Part shown: positions 53,069 to 61,840 of the stretch, piece by piece
Numbering within the stretch: position 1 is the stretch's first letter
How the letters are laid out: each line of letters opens with the position of its first letter
Origin: Limnothrix sp. CACIAM 69d
GTDB taxonomy: Bacteria > Cyanobacteriota > Cyanobacteriia > CACIAM-69d
Reading direction: 5' to 3'
Assembly: GCA_001913845.2 (NCBI GenBank)
Contig: MKGP02000088.1
Coordinates: 1 to 64,000 of the forward strand
DNA: 64,000 bases
Translations under genes and position numbers: made by a program
The notes under the pieces: model-generated
Database searches by the model: none
What the model was told of the DNA's origin: nothing
Seen by the model: the letters and a program-made list of their open reading frames with translations, nothing else

Positions 53069-54196
53069 ATGAGCGATCGCGATGGGTCCGGCATCTTGGC
53101 CAGTCCCGAGGTTTCCAGACTCAATGCTGAAATCGATCGCCTCAATGCCCACAACGCTGCCCTTCGTCTTCAGCAGGAACTGTTGGGCAGTTGGATCGTG
53201 ACAGCCCGAATGACCGCCGCCACCGGCTTGGTGTTGCGGGCCCTGACTCAACAGATCTTGGAAGCCCTGCAATCCCTGTGCCTGGCAGAACAGGGTAGTA
53301 TTTTTCTCCTCGATGAGCACCTGCAAGCCACGGAATGTTTGTTGGCCCGAGGCTCCACCATTCGGGAGCAAAAGCGAGAAATCGTTAACCAAATTCTGAA
53401 AGAAGGGCTGGCGGCCTGGACGATTCAGCACCGACAAATCGCGATCGTGATGGACACCATGACCGATGAGCGGTGGTTGCAACTGCCCAACCAACCCTAC
53501 ACGGTGCGATCGGCCCTTTGCATTCCCATCCAGCGCGGAAAGCGGCTGTTGGCGCTGGCCACCCTCATGCATAGCCAACCGCACCACTTCACCCCCTTGC
53601 GTGTGGAGCAGGCCCAATTTGCCGCCGACGCGATCGCCCTCAACTTGGAAAACGCCTTGCTCTATGACCAGCTCACCAGCACCCTAACCGAAAGCAAAGA
53701 GGATCCCCTCAGCCACGAAGCGCCGTCCTTTGGGGGCGAGTCCAACGCCTTGCCCTCCTTGGCTAACCCCTTTGAAGACTCGATCGCCAGCTCCAACATT
53801 CTCCCCAGCAGCATCCAAAGCGCCGTCAACGCCAGCGAAGCCCGCGGCCTCGAAGAAACCGGCCTTTACATCACCACCGCCGAAGGACGATTGCGTTACG
53901 TCAACCGCTGCTTTGCCCAAATTTTTGGCTATCGGCGGCGCGAATTGGCCCGGGTCGAATCCATCCTGGACTTAATTCCCGTGGACTATCAAGCCATGCT
54001 GGTTCACAAGCTGGAAGACTGCATTCGCGATAACCAGCGCCCCTTAAGTTGCCTGTTGCCGGGCTTGCATCGATCGGGGCGGTTGATTGGCCTCGACCTA
54101 TACGGCGAGCGGATTCACTTTTCCGGCGAACCGGGCGTGATCGGCATGGTGCGCCGGGTCGATTCATCACCCTATCGCACAGGTAACACGGTTTAA
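53069..54196 (+). CDS. GAF-PAS sensory protein without output domain
   Basis: 375 residues from ATG at 53069, preceded by CAAGG. A short coiled coil (VSRLNAEIDRLNAHNAALRL) leads into a GAF domain (about 45-195; EQGSIFLLDEHLQATECLLA, SALCIPIQRGKRLLALATLM), then a low-complexity linker and a PAS domain (about 260-370; ETGLYITTAEGRLRYVNRCF, FGYRRRELARVESILDL). There is no kinase, cyclase or DNA-binding domain, so it would have to work through a partner. Cysteines for bilin attachment are not at the usual place, so I do not call it a phytochrome. Confidence 0.82.
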   Translation: MSDRDGSGILASPEVSRLNAEIDRLNAHNAALRLQQELLGSWIVTARMTAATGLVLRALTQQILEALQSLCLAEQGSIFLLDEHLQATECLLARGSTIREQKREIVNQILKEGLAAWTIQHRQIAIVMDTMTDERWLQLPNQPYTVRSALCIPIQRGKRLLALATLMHSQPHHFTPLRVEQAQFAADAIALNLENALLYDQLTSTLTESKEDPLSHEAPSFGGESNALPSLANPFEDSIASSNILPSSIQSAVNASEARGLEETGLYITTAEGRLRYVNRCFAQIFGYRRRELARVESILDLIPVDYQAMLVHKLEDCIRDNQRPLSCLLPGLHRSGRLIGLDLYGERIHFSGEPGVIGMVRRVDSSPYRTGNTV

Positions 54197-54201
54197 ACCG
54201 T
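54188..54201. repeat. Perfect 14-bp palindrome at the gene end
   Basis: ACGGTTTAAACCGT includes the stop codon of the GAF-PAS gene and is followed by TTAAAAAGAG. It might be a weak terminator or a protein-binding site. Confidence 0.4.
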
Positions 54202-54312
54202 TTAAAAAGAGTTCGCCCGTAGCTTGCTTACTAGTGAGGTGGGCAATGCCCTACCGGTACTGGCTCTATTCTTGTTGCGCTCCTGCCCGATCGCGCCCCG
54301 GAGTCGTGGTGG

Positions 54313-56031
54313 TTAGTAGTGGTTACCCACCTTGCGATGGTGGACGGCCGTGAGGGCATCTTCCTTCGAGACCCGACCGTTATCGACGGCGCTGTAGACC
54401 AGCCAGTGATCCCCGCAATCCATCCGGCTGCTGACCTGGCATTCCAGATAGGCCAGCGCGTCGCTGAGGATGGGGGATCCGTTGGTGGCCTGCTGGGTTT
54501 CCACGCCGGCAAAACGGTCTTCACCGGGGCCAAACCGCTTCAGGAAGTGCCGCATCAGGTGGCCATAGTTGCCTTCTTCCAAGATGTTTAGCACAAAGCG
54601 ATCGCCCACTTGCATCAACGACTCGATCGCCCGATCTTTAGCCACCGCGATCGTAATTCCCAGGGGCTGGAAGCTGGCTTGCACCACCCAAGAGGCCAAC
54701 ATGGCGCTGGCCACATCGCCCTTCTTGGCCGTGATGATATACAAGCCACCGCTCAAGCGGCCCAAGGCCTTATCCAAATCAGAATCCAGGGACTTCATTT
54801 GCTTGACGGTCTCTTTGACCATCAACGCCTGGCCCAAGTCCGTGCCCGCTTCTTCGCAGAGTTGATAGGTGAAAGCTTGGGGCTTGGTGCTAATCCGAAT
54901 CACATCGAAGGCTGGCTTCAGTCCCAAATCCCGGAAGCGGTTAAACAGGGGATAGCTCGGCTCGTCTTGGCCACCGCCAGACTCAAACACACCAATCCGC
55001 TGCTTGTTGTTGGCCACGGTCAAGATGGTGCCGATCGCCGCTTCGCATTCTCCTTGGGGCGGCGCAGCCAAAACCAGCGCCACCGATCGCTCCACCAACT
55101 CCCGCAACTCCTGGGGATCGGCCGCCTTCAGATCCATCATTTCCACAGCCACACCGGTTTTGGTGATCCCCTTGGCGATCGACTGGGACAGCCGATCGCT
55201 GTAGCCATAGTCAGACACATAGAACACGGCGGCGGTGGTTTCCGCTTCGGCCTTGGTTTGGCTCCAGTGGCGATAGCGACCGGTGAGTTCAACCACGTTG
55301 TGGCGCAACAGGGGGCCGTGACCCGTGGCGATCGTGTGGTAGCCGGGGAGGGCATCCATCCGCTTCATGGCTCCCAAGACCGATCGAGCATTGGGGGCCA
55401 TCAGGCATTCGTAATAGAACCGAAAATCCGGTTCGATCGCCCCCAAGTCCGCATCAAACAGGTCATCGCTGCAATAGTGCATCCCAAAGGCATCGCAGGT
55501 GTAGAGGGTCTGCGTCCCGTGGTCATAGGTAAAGATCGTGTCTGGCCAATGGAGATTGGGTGCATTCAAAAACTCCAGCACATGCCCTTGGCCCAAATCC
55601 AGGCTCTCGCCACTTTTCACCAGCAGTTTGCTGAAGGGCTGGTGAATCAGATTTTCCAAAAACTGAATCGCCACCTTGGAAGCCACCACGGTGATCTGAG
55701 GATTCAGGGCCAGCAAATCCGCCACTAGGCCGCTGTGATCCGGTTCCGTATGGCTCACCACCAAGTAATCAATCTGGGCCGGGTCGATCGCGCCCTTCAG
55801 AGTATCCAGATAGAGTTGGCGGAATTTGGCGTGGGAGGTGTCCACCAGGGCCACCTTGTCCCCACGAATCAGGAAGGAGTTATAGGTTGTGCCGTTTTGC
55901 AGGCCAAATTCAATATCAAAGCGATCGCGATCCCAGTCCAGCGATCGAATCGTCAGGGTTTGGGCGGCAATCTCGGCGGTTTGAATCGTCAACCGCTTCT
56001 CGGTTTGCGGACGTTCTGTGGCGACAACCAT
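54313..56031 (-). CDS. flv3: Flavodiiron protein, Flv3 type
   Basis: Reduces oxygen to water on the acceptor side of photosystem I, usually as a Flv1-Flv3 pair. 572 residues: lactamase-like diiron domain with H94, E96, D98 and H99 in VSHTEPDHSG, D in TLYTCDAFGMHYC and H in TGHGPLLRHN; flavodoxin domain (VFYVSDYGYSDRLSQSIAKG); C-terminal flavin reductase domain (AMLASWVVQASFQPLGITIA). The full canonical metal ligand set is found in Flv3 and Flv2 but not in Flv1/Flv4, and the N-terminal AIRSLDWDRDRFDIEFGLQN-like text (here TIRSLDW) fits Flv3. AGGAGG precedes the ATG. No partner flv gene is adjacent. Confidence 0.93.
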   Translation of the reverse strand: MVVATERPQTEKRLTIQTAEIAAQTLTIRSLDWDRDRFDIEFGLQNGTTYNSFLIRGDKVALVDTSHAKFRQLYLDTLKGAIDPAQIDYLVVSHTEPDHSGLVADLLALNPQITVVASKVAIQFLENLIHQPFSKLLVKSGESLDLGQGHVLEFLNAPNLHWPDTIFTYDHGTQTLYTCDAFGMHYCSDDLFDADLGAIEPDFRFYYECLMAPNARSVLGAMKRMDALPGYHTIATGHGPLLRHNVVELTGRYRHWSQTKAEAETTAAVFYVSDYGYSDRLSQSIAKGITKTGVAVEMMDLKAADPQELRELVERSVALVLAAPPQGECEAAIGTILTVANNKQRIGVFESGGGQDEPSYPLFNRFRDLGLKPAFDVIRISTKPQAFTYQLCEEAGTDLGQALMVKETVKQMKSLDSDLDKALGRLSGGLYIITAKKGDVASAMLASWVVQASFQPLGITIAVAKDRAIESLMQVGDRFVLNILEEGNYGHLMRHFLKRFGPGEDRFAGVETQQATNGSPILSDALAYLECQVSSRMDCGDHWLVYSAVDNGRVSKEDALTAVHHRKVGNHY

Positions 56032-56231
56032 GCTCGCACCTCCTGGGCTTGATCGATCTGGATGGGGGATTTGTTAAGTTGTTTTACCTATCTTGACACA
56101 AGGGATACAGAAATACTGGGCGATCGGGCGGGGCGATCGTTTGCAGTCGTGATGCTGAAAATCGGCACGACTTATAGATCGAGGGCTGATCATTATTCTC
56201 TATAGCAATCATGCCATCTAAATGTTATTCC

Positions 56232-56254
56232 ATTCGATGACTACTTCATCGAAT
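56232..56254 (-). terminator. Hairpin overlapping the stop of the AT-rich cassette
   Basis: A perfect 9-bp inverted repeat ATTCGATGA / TCATCGAAT with a 5-nt loop spans the stop codon of the 434-residue gene. It is followed on the minus strand by GGAATAACATTT. It likely ends the cassette transcript before flv3. A second inverted repeat AGTCGTG / CACGACT lies at 56145-56172. Confidence 0.5.
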
Positions 56255-57545
56255 TAGCTCTACATCGTTGGCACTCACTCACTCCGGATTTGAAAGAGTG
56301 TGCAGAAGAAGCAAGAATAAAGTCAGATGATTTATTAGGTTCGTAGACTTTTGCGCAAATATAGTCGAAGACTAGACTTCTCCAGTATGGGCATTTTGTG
56401 CTGTAGTGATATTTTTCGCCTTTATTCTTTGCAATATACTGAATCTTCCAGTGATCGCCTAAAAACCTGGCTGGATCTTTTGCTATAAGGTTTGCTTCTG
56501 TTTCCTTTTTTATGATTATTTCCTGCTGTCTTTTGATTACTGTATTCAAGTCTTGATTTTCTTGGCTTGCAAGTTGTAGTTGTTCAGTAAGTTCTTGATT
56601 TTTATTTTGAAATTCGTGATTTAGAATGGATTGATATTCAAGGCTTTTAAGGAGAGAGTTGTGATCGTCTCTTAGCTCGCGGAAACGATTTTGGAGCGCA
56701 TAGTTTACATTGAAGGGATCTGCAATTGACTTATCAAAGATTTTATTGAAAAGTTGCTCAAATCTCTTTAAGAAGATTAATTCATGGATGGGGACTTTAC
56801 TTTTGTGGATCTCAATAAAGGCTGTAGTTATATCAACCAAGGCATAACTGATATCAGGGTCTGAGTGGCATTTATCAAGAAATTCAATCAAGCTATCTAG
56901 ATACTTCTCTATGATATAGCTTGCCTTTAGCTTATTTGATTTTTTAGCCGCTTCTTGAATATCGTATAATTTCTGATGTGAAGATCTTTTTTCAGATCGA
57001 ATCTCCTCAGAAAACCACGTTGATTTTGACAAATTACTTGCCAAGAATTCTGCGATTTTATCTTTCTTTTCAGGCTGCCCAGAAGCCATGCTACGAATTA
57101 AGTCTAAGCACAGTTCAATTTTCGCTTCTAGTGCAATCTTCTCGTCTAGTGAGAATTTATTTTTGTTTTCTATGAAACTATTTATTTCTTGATCGTTGCT
57201 GGCTTGTAGCTGCACAATAGCCTCATCAAGCTCTCCCGAACATATTTTTTTCAGCAGATACCATACAAGATTAATTGGAAGCTTGTGCTGCACTTTCCAC
57301 CATATAAAAAGCCAATAAAATAAGACCTTAAGAATAAATAGAAAAATCGTCAGAAATTGTATGGGTCGTTCTCGGAGAGAAATCTTGCTCAGATTGTGGT
57401 GTAAGAAAGCTTTTTGTTGATCCGGACTATTTTGTATATTGATTTGAAGCTGAATAGCATCTCTACCAGCTTGGGAAACCTGACCAGAGATGTTAGAGTT
57501 CTGAATCTGCTGATCTTGATCGAATTTTGAGTTACTAGACCCCAT
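56241..57545 (-). CDS. Unknown membrane/coiled-coil protein with zinc-type C-terminus, AT-rich cassette gene 2
   Basis: 434 residues. N-terminus: NSNISGQVSQAGRDAIQLQ (17-35), the same motif as in the gene just upstream. Then a pair of hydrophobic stretches (FLTIFLFILKVLFYWLFIWW, about 64-83), helical segments, a long coiled coil (about 300-350) and a C-terminal Cys/His group YHYSTKCPYWRSL plus SGVSECQRCR that could bind zinc, like the Ada-type H-x-x-x-C...C-x-x-C modules. The DNA is visibly AT-rich against GC-rich neighbours and its codons differ, which suggests transfer. The gene follows the upstream cassette gene by 16 nt. No known family recognised. A role as a membrane effector is a guess. 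Confidence 0.78.
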   Translation of the reverse strand: MGSSNSKFDQDQQIQNSNISGQVSQAGRDAIQLQINIQNSPDQQKAFLHHNLSKISLRERPIQFLTIFLFILKVLFYWLFIWWKVQHKLPINLVWYLLKKICSGELDEAIVQLQASNDQEINSFIENKNKFSLDEKIALEAKIELCLDLIRSMASGQPEKKDKIAEFLASNLSKSTWFSEEIRSEKRSSHQKLYDIQEAAKKSNKLKASYIIEKYLDSLIEFLDKCHSDPDISYALVDITTAFIEIHKSKVPIHELIFLKRFEQLFNKIFDKSIADPFNVNYALQNRFRELRDDHNSLLKSLEYQSILNHEFQNKNQELTEQLQLASQENQDLNTVIKRQQEIIIKKETEANLIAKDPARFLGDHWKIQYIAKNKGEKYHYSTKCPYWRSLVFDYICAKVYEPNKSSDFILASSAHSFKSGVSECQRCRANSMK

Positions 57546-57561
57546 AGAAGGTCACTTTGAC

Positions 57562-57978
57562 TTACGGGTTAGCAGCAGTAGTCCAAAGTAAGACTTGATC
57601 CAGCAATGGTTTAGCCAAATTGTAAATATCGCTTGCAGAGCGAATTGCATCGAGTGCGCGCTGTAGACTTCCAGAAATATACGACTTGTCTGGATCGGGT
57701 TCAGTTACAGCAACTTTCGCAGCCTCAAGGGAAGATGTAGCCTTGGCTTTATTAGGTTCTGAGAGTGAAGGCGCATTATTAACAATGCTGAGAACCTGAC
57801 TTAGTAAGTCTGCTGCGTCGGTTGCAGAAATTTGCTGCTCAGATTGACTTTGTGAACACTGCATCACTTGGTTCAAATTGCGGCCCGCCTGGGCTACTTG
57901 ACCAGAAACTGATGTATTAGAGATATTTTGCGACTGTGTAGGTTGCTCAGGAGTCTTCTTTTTGCCAAAGCCAAACAT
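57562..57978 (-). CDS. Small protein with SGQVxQAGR motif and helical C-terminal domain, cassette gene 1
   Basis: 138 residues from ATG at 57978, preceded by AAGGAGG. SQNISNTSVSGQVAQAGRNL (16-35) is followed by a spacer and a helical domain (DAADLLSQVLSIVNNAPSLS, EPNKAKATSSLEAAKVAV, LQRALDAIRSASDIYNLAKP). This domain resembles the C-terminal helical module (charged helix, PLSxxxKAxALxxVxAL, aliphatic end) that I know from several cyanobacterial TIR/caspase/pentapeptide conflict proteins. Here it stands alone. It overlaps no neighbour and precedes the 434-residue gene by 16 nt. Confidence 0.75.
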   Translation of the reverse strand: MFGFGKKKTPEQPTQSQNISNTSVSGQVAQAGRNLNQVMQCSQSQSEQQISATDAADLLSQVLSIVNNAPSLSEPNKAKATSSLEAAKVAVTEPDPDKSYISGSLQRALDAIRSASDIYNLAKPLLDQVLLWTTAANP

Positions 57979-58072
57979 TACTCAGTCCTCCTTGCCGAAT
58001 TCTCCCTAGTTTAGCAAAGAGGATTGAGTCTGTGTTTGATGGCTCACTTGATTGGTTAGATCACTGAGTCCT

Positions 58073-59326
58073 TTAGTTGTTGCTCGATGCCTTGGTTTCG
58101 TCGATCACGGCGTATTGGACTTTATAGGAAGACTTCACCGCCTCGATCGTAGCGGCCATCAGCGCTTCAAAGGGATCTTTGGGTTTGTCAGCAGCGACGA
58201 TCGGGCTGCTTGCGCCTGCCAAGAACTTCGCCGGATCCGTCACCACCCAACCTTGGGCCGTGAGCTGACGAACTTCAAAGTGCAAGTGTGGCCCCGTGGA
58301 CATGCCCGTGCTGCCCACACGCCCAATCACTTCCCCTTGCTTAACCGTAGCTCCCGGCTTCACAAAGATTTCTGATAAGTGACCGTAAAGGGTCTTTTGC
58401 GTGTCGCCATGATCCAACACCACCGTTAGCCCATAGCCCCCCAAAAAGCCCCCGATCGAGACCTTGCCATCCAACACCGCCACCACAGGCGCGCCCAAGG
58501 GAGCCGAAAGGTCAGTGCCCGCGTGAAACCGGCTGTAGCCCAAGATCGGATGCACCCGCCAACCAAAGGAGGAGGAAATCGGAGCCAGGCTGGTGAGCGG
58601 GAACAGCATTTTCAGGTTGCCATTGCCCAACAGGCCCTTGGGGCGACTGCTGCGGAAATAGTAGCTGTTAGCATCGAAGTTCACGCCGTTTAAGCCCACG
58701 GTTAGGGGGCCGATTTTCACGGAAATGGGCGATTGGGCCGGCAGGGCACTGCCCACGGAACCAAGGCGCATGGGGCTGCCCATTTGCAGGTGGGAACCCC
58801 GATCGCCCGTGGGAATGGCCACAATTCCGGGGTGGCCAGCTTGGCCGGGTTGCCCAGGCGATCGGGTCACGGTGCAACCGGCGCTGAGGCGGCCGCCCAC
58901 ACTGGCACAACCGGTGGAGCGTTCCGTAAATTGAATTTCGCTGGGCGGGGCCTGGCGTTGGGTGGCTCCCAAGTTGAAATCACTGGACTGGTCGATCGGG
59001 CCGCGGCTGGTGGAGCGCTCTTCCGGGGAAGGGGCCAGGCGAGGCACGTTCGGTAGTTCCCGTTGGGGAGTCCGCTCCACGGCCGGTGCGGGCCGCTCAA
59101 TTCGGGCTGGGCGATCGGGCTGGGCGGCGGGCTTCGGCTCCGGAGGTGCAGCGGGTGCTTCCGGGACCAAGTCTGCGGAACCGCCGCTGGGGGCCGCGTC
59201 GATCGCCCGGATTGGGGTTGCCAGTCCGCCGAGCAAGCTGGTCATTGCGCCAACCCACCCGAGACCTTGCAAAATGCGACGGCGACGGCGTTGGAGACGG
59301 GTGGGGAAGTTGGGGCGGTGGTTCAT
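58073..59326 (-). CDS. M23 (LytM) peptidoglycan endopeptidase, exported
   Basis: 417 residues from ATG at 59326. An Arg-rich N-terminus followed by a hydrophobic segment (QGLGWVGAMTSLLGGLATPI) is the export signal. A long Pro/Ala-rich region (about 40-150) contains SxxxPxxER words. The C-terminal LytM domain has the zinc residues H and D in SRFHAGTDLSAPLG and HxH in MSTGPHLHFEVRQL, all intact. It should cut peptide cross-links in peptidoglycan. The frame is open upstream to 59518, but homologues start with the Arg-rich signal. Confidence 0.9.
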   Translation of the reverse strand: MNHRPNFPTRLQRRRRRILQGLGWVGAMTSLLGGLATPIRAIDAAPSGGSADLVPEAPAAPPEPKPAAQPDRPARIERPAPAVERTPQRELPNVPRLAPSPEERSTSRGPIDQSSDFNLGATQRQAPPSEIQFTERSTGCASVGGRLSAGCTVTRSPGQPGQAGHPGIVAIPTGDRGSHLQMGSPMRLGSVGSALPAQSPISVKIGPLTVGLNGVNFDANSYYFRSSRPKGLLGNGNLKMLFPLTSLAPISSSFGWRVHPILGYSRFHAGTDLSAPLGAPVVAVLDGKVSIGGFLGGYGLTVVLDHGDTQKTLYGHLSEIFVKPGATVKQGEVIGRVGSTGMSTGPHLHFEVRQLTAQGWVVTDPAKFLAGASSPIVAADKPKDPFEALMAATIEAVKSSYKVQYAVIDETKASSNN

Positions 59327-59703
59327 GGCGCGGTTGGGAGCGCAATGCATGGCGTAATGGGACGGGGACAGCAAAAACAGCGTGAAAGACCTTGTTCCAG
59401 AAGGAGCGCAGTGGGCTTCGGGCGGGTGAGCCGCTGGGGAAGCGTCACCGAGCCTTAGACGGCGTGATCGCCCAAAATGTTCAGAAAATGTTGAGCCACG
59501 GTCTGAAATTACAGCCAAAAACGGCTAACGCACCCTTTGACCGGGGCTTTGGAGCCAGGACAGTTGCCAAAGCCTGAGGACGTTACTGCTCTCTTCAGGA
59601 ATGGCAATGACGGGTCAGGGGGTTCCGGCTCAGTCCTCAGTCATGATAGCAAGGGAAAAAGCAAAAGCGCTTAACACAACCTCGCGGAAATCGAAAAGAC
59701 TAT
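59327..59703. other. Divergent/convergent gap with no gene
   Basis: 377 bp between the M23 gene start and the birA stop. It contains the M23 promoter, but nothing else was recognised. Confidence 0.4.
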
Positions 59704-60810
59704 TCAAGGATTCTTTAAACAATCCGTAACCTCGCCACTGTCTGGGCTGGGGGGGTCAGGCGATTGGGGCGATCGCGCATAGCCTAACCGCACCGCGCCG
59801 GGGGGGAGATGCAATTCCGCAGCCAGTTGATCGGAAAACTTGACCCGCAGTTCTCCGCGCGGGGTAATGCCCACGGCGATTCCGGTGCGATCGCCCACTT
59901 GCACCGATCGCCCGCAGGTTTCCAGCAGTTCCAAATAATCCGCCAAAAAACTTTCGATGCCGCCCGTCTGGAGTTGTCGATCGCCCCGGTCTAAACCCGC
60001 GATCACCAGGGCCGCCAACTCCGCCAGCGATCGAATCGGTGGCCCACCCTCCGCAGGGAAATCAGTCGGCGGCAATAGGGGCGGGGTGTTCAGTTGATTC
60101 GCCTGATTCGCCAACGCACCGGCCCCATTCAGCGGATGAGAGCCATCGGAGACATTGAACGAGTCCGATGAGCGATCAGCCCAATGATCCAAAAGACCTA
60201 AAGGATCTAGGCGATCTACTACTTGACGATCTACTAATTGATCTGGTTGATCTGGTTGATCATGCAATCGTTCTGGAAACGCCAGCGCTGGAAACAACTC
60301 CGTGGCATTGATCCCCGTCTCGGGAACCGGATTAGCCCAATTCAGCCCCAATCCCGTGACCGCGCGGGCAATCTTGCCACCCACCAGCCGGGTTTCCGTC
60401 AGCAACCCGCCCCACTTGCGTCCCCGAACGACCAAATCGTTGGGCCACTTCAGCGCCACCGGCACACCCCGATCGCGCAGGGTTTGCCCCAGGCCCCAAG
60501 CGGCCGCCAAGGTCAGTTGGGCCCCATCTTCCGGCAGCAACTGGGGGGCAAAATAGCGCGATAGATACAACCCGCCCAAGGGTGACGACCATTGGCGGCC
60601 CCACTGCCCCCGCCCCGCCGACTGTTGCAGCGCAATCACGATCGTCCCTGGTTGGGCCCCCGCTTGGGCCAGCTCCCAGGCCACCTGATTGGTGGAGCCG
60701 GTTTCCGCTAGCACCTGCAACTTGGGCAACCGAACACCGAGCCGTGCCGTTTCGCGCAACACGGCGGCACTGAACTCTGCGGGGTCGATCGGGCTGGTTT
60801 CCAACACCAA
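59704..60810 (-). CDS. birA: Biotin-[acetyl-CoA carboxylase] ligase with low-complexity insert
   Basis: Attaches biotin to the carboxyl carrier protein. 368 residues from TTG at 60810 (GTG at 60807 is equally possible); no N-terminal DNA-binding domain, so not a repressor. Marks: AETGSTNQVAWELAQAG (35-51), the biotinyl-AMP loop QQSAGRGQWGRQWSSPLGG (62-80), KWPNDLVVRGRKWGGLL (121-137) and GLGLNWANP. Residues about 182-256 are a non-conserved insert rich in Asp, Gln, Leu and Pro, not usual in BirA; its DNA has 9-bp GTTGATCTG tandem units near 60240-60262. The C-terminal domain continues after it. Confidence 0.92.
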   Translation of the reverse strand: MVLETSPIDPAEFSAAVLRETARLGVRLPKLQVLAETGSTNQVAWELAQAGAQPGTIVIALQQSAGRGQWGRQWSSPLGGLYLSRYFAPQLLPEDGAQLTLAAAWGLGQTLRDRGVPVALKWPNDLVVRGRKWGGLLTETRLVGGKIARAVTGLGLNWANPVPETGINATELFPALAFPERLHDQPDQPDQLVDRQVVDRLDPLGLLDHWADRSSDSFNVSDGSHPLNGAGALANQANQLNTPPLLPPTDFPAEGGPPIRSLAELAALVIAGLDRGDRQLQTGGIESFLADYLELLETCGRSVQVGDRTGIAVGITPRGELRVKFSDQLAAELHLPPGAVRLGYARSPQSPDPPSPDSGEVTDCLKNP

Positions 60811-60868
60811 TAGTTTTCTAATTGCTTTCTGATTTTTGAGGTCGTGATTGCAGCGATCGCCCTTTACC

Positions 60869-61063
60869 CTACCGCGATCGGGTCATCCAGCGGATCGCCC
60901 CCATTTCATCCTCTTGCACAAACCGAATTGGATGTGTTGCCTGGTCGTTGAGCAACCCAACCAGCAGATGAAGCCTCAAGCCAAAACAGCGACGACGATT
61001 GCGATAGTGTTCTGAGCAGATCCGAAATCGCTTCAAGTGACGAATGGCGCGCTCAAAATGCCA
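60869..61063 (-). pseudogene. IS5-type transposase remnant, C-terminal end
   Basis: Minus-strand reading WHFERAIRHLKRFRICSEHY, then RNRRRCFGLRLHLLVGLLND, then QATHPIRFVQEDEMGAIR and a stop at 60869. The pattern ExxIRHLKRFRILSExYRNRRRRFGLR is the conserved C-terminal end of DDE transposases of the IS5-type group. The upstream part of the gene is missing: a stop codon created at the border with the family A element at 61065 closes the frame. So this is a 64-codon fragment. Confidence 0.75.
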
Positions 61064-61064
61064 T

Positions 61065-61239
61065 TAGACCTCTTGCGCGAATCAGCTCACAGCTCTCATC
61101 CCCCAACCCCTTCTCCCCAGGAGGGCGCAGGGGAGCCAGAAATCGGGAATAGCGACGATTTTGTTGTTGGTTGTCAAGTCCCTCTCCCGACTTGGGAGAG
61201 GGATTTAGGGTGAGGGTTTTGATTGATGCAAGAGGTCTA
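61065..61239. mobile_element. TA-flanked MITE-like element (family A), copy 3
   Basis: 175 bp starting TAGACCTCTTGCGCGAATCA and ending GCAAGAGGTCTA, both ends with TA. It is the best preserved of three copies and lies directly beside the transposase remnant. No coding capacity. Confidence 0.9.
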
Positions 61240-61500
61240 TTGACTAACGCCATTAACCAATCGTTAGGCATCTGGCGATCGACTAATGGTTGCGATTGTA
61301 TTTTTTGAGGGGCCGATCGCCCTTGGAAGGGGAAGGGGAACGATAAAATGTGGTCTGGTTGTGGTCTGGTTACGGACAAGGGCGCAGCGCTGAGGATCGC
61401 AACCGGTCATTAGCGGCCGATCGCTGGCTGCTCATGGGTTGCAAGGGGCTGCGGTTGTCCGTACGGGCTGAAGGATGACATTCAGGCGAGGGTTTGGTTT
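61240..61500. other. Upstream region of ndhL
   Basis: 261 bp holding the ndhL promoter. The words TGGTCTGGTTGTGGTCTGGT give a small direct repeat at about 61352-61373. No gene. Confidence 0.4.
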
Positions 61501-61725
61501 ATGGCTTTGACGGATTTGCCGATCGCGCTGATTTTGTATGTGGCGCTCGCGGGGGCCTACCTGGTGGTGTTGCCGCTGGGTCTCTACGTTTATCTACAAA
61601 AACGGTGGTATGTGGCTAGCTCGATCGAGCGGCTCTTGGCCTACTTTGCGGTGTTTTTGTTCTTCCCCGGGCTGCTGCTGTTGTCGCCGTTTTTGAATCT
61701 GCGTCCCCAACGTCGGGCCATTTGA
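61501..61725 (+). CDS. ndhL: NDH-1 complex subunit L
   Basis: 74 residues, a small membrane subunit of the photosynthetic NDH-1 complex, needed for cyclic electron flow and inorganic carbon uptake. Two transmembrane helices ([20 protein letters not shown] and [20 protein letters not shown]) flank the conserved loop [16 protein letters not shown] and the C-terminal LRPQRR. Size and sequence match the family. The order ndhL, DUF3007, trpA is a common cyanobacterial arrangement. Confidence 0.95.
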   Translation: MALTDLPIALILYVALAGAYLVVLPLGLYVYLQKRWYVASSIERLLAYFAVFLFFPGLLLLSPFLNLRPQRRAI

Positions 61726-61840
61726 TGCCTAGAGCGATACCTATGATGCCTCGATTGGCCCACTTGGGCGATCGAGCCAGGGTGATGGGTTGGATGATGG
61801 TGAGCAATCGTGAGCAATTGACAGGGGCGATCGAGCAAAC

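Noticed and set aside
53069-54196. Phytochrome or cyanobacteriochrome
   Set aside because: The GAF domain has no chromophore cysteine at the usual position and no kinase follows.
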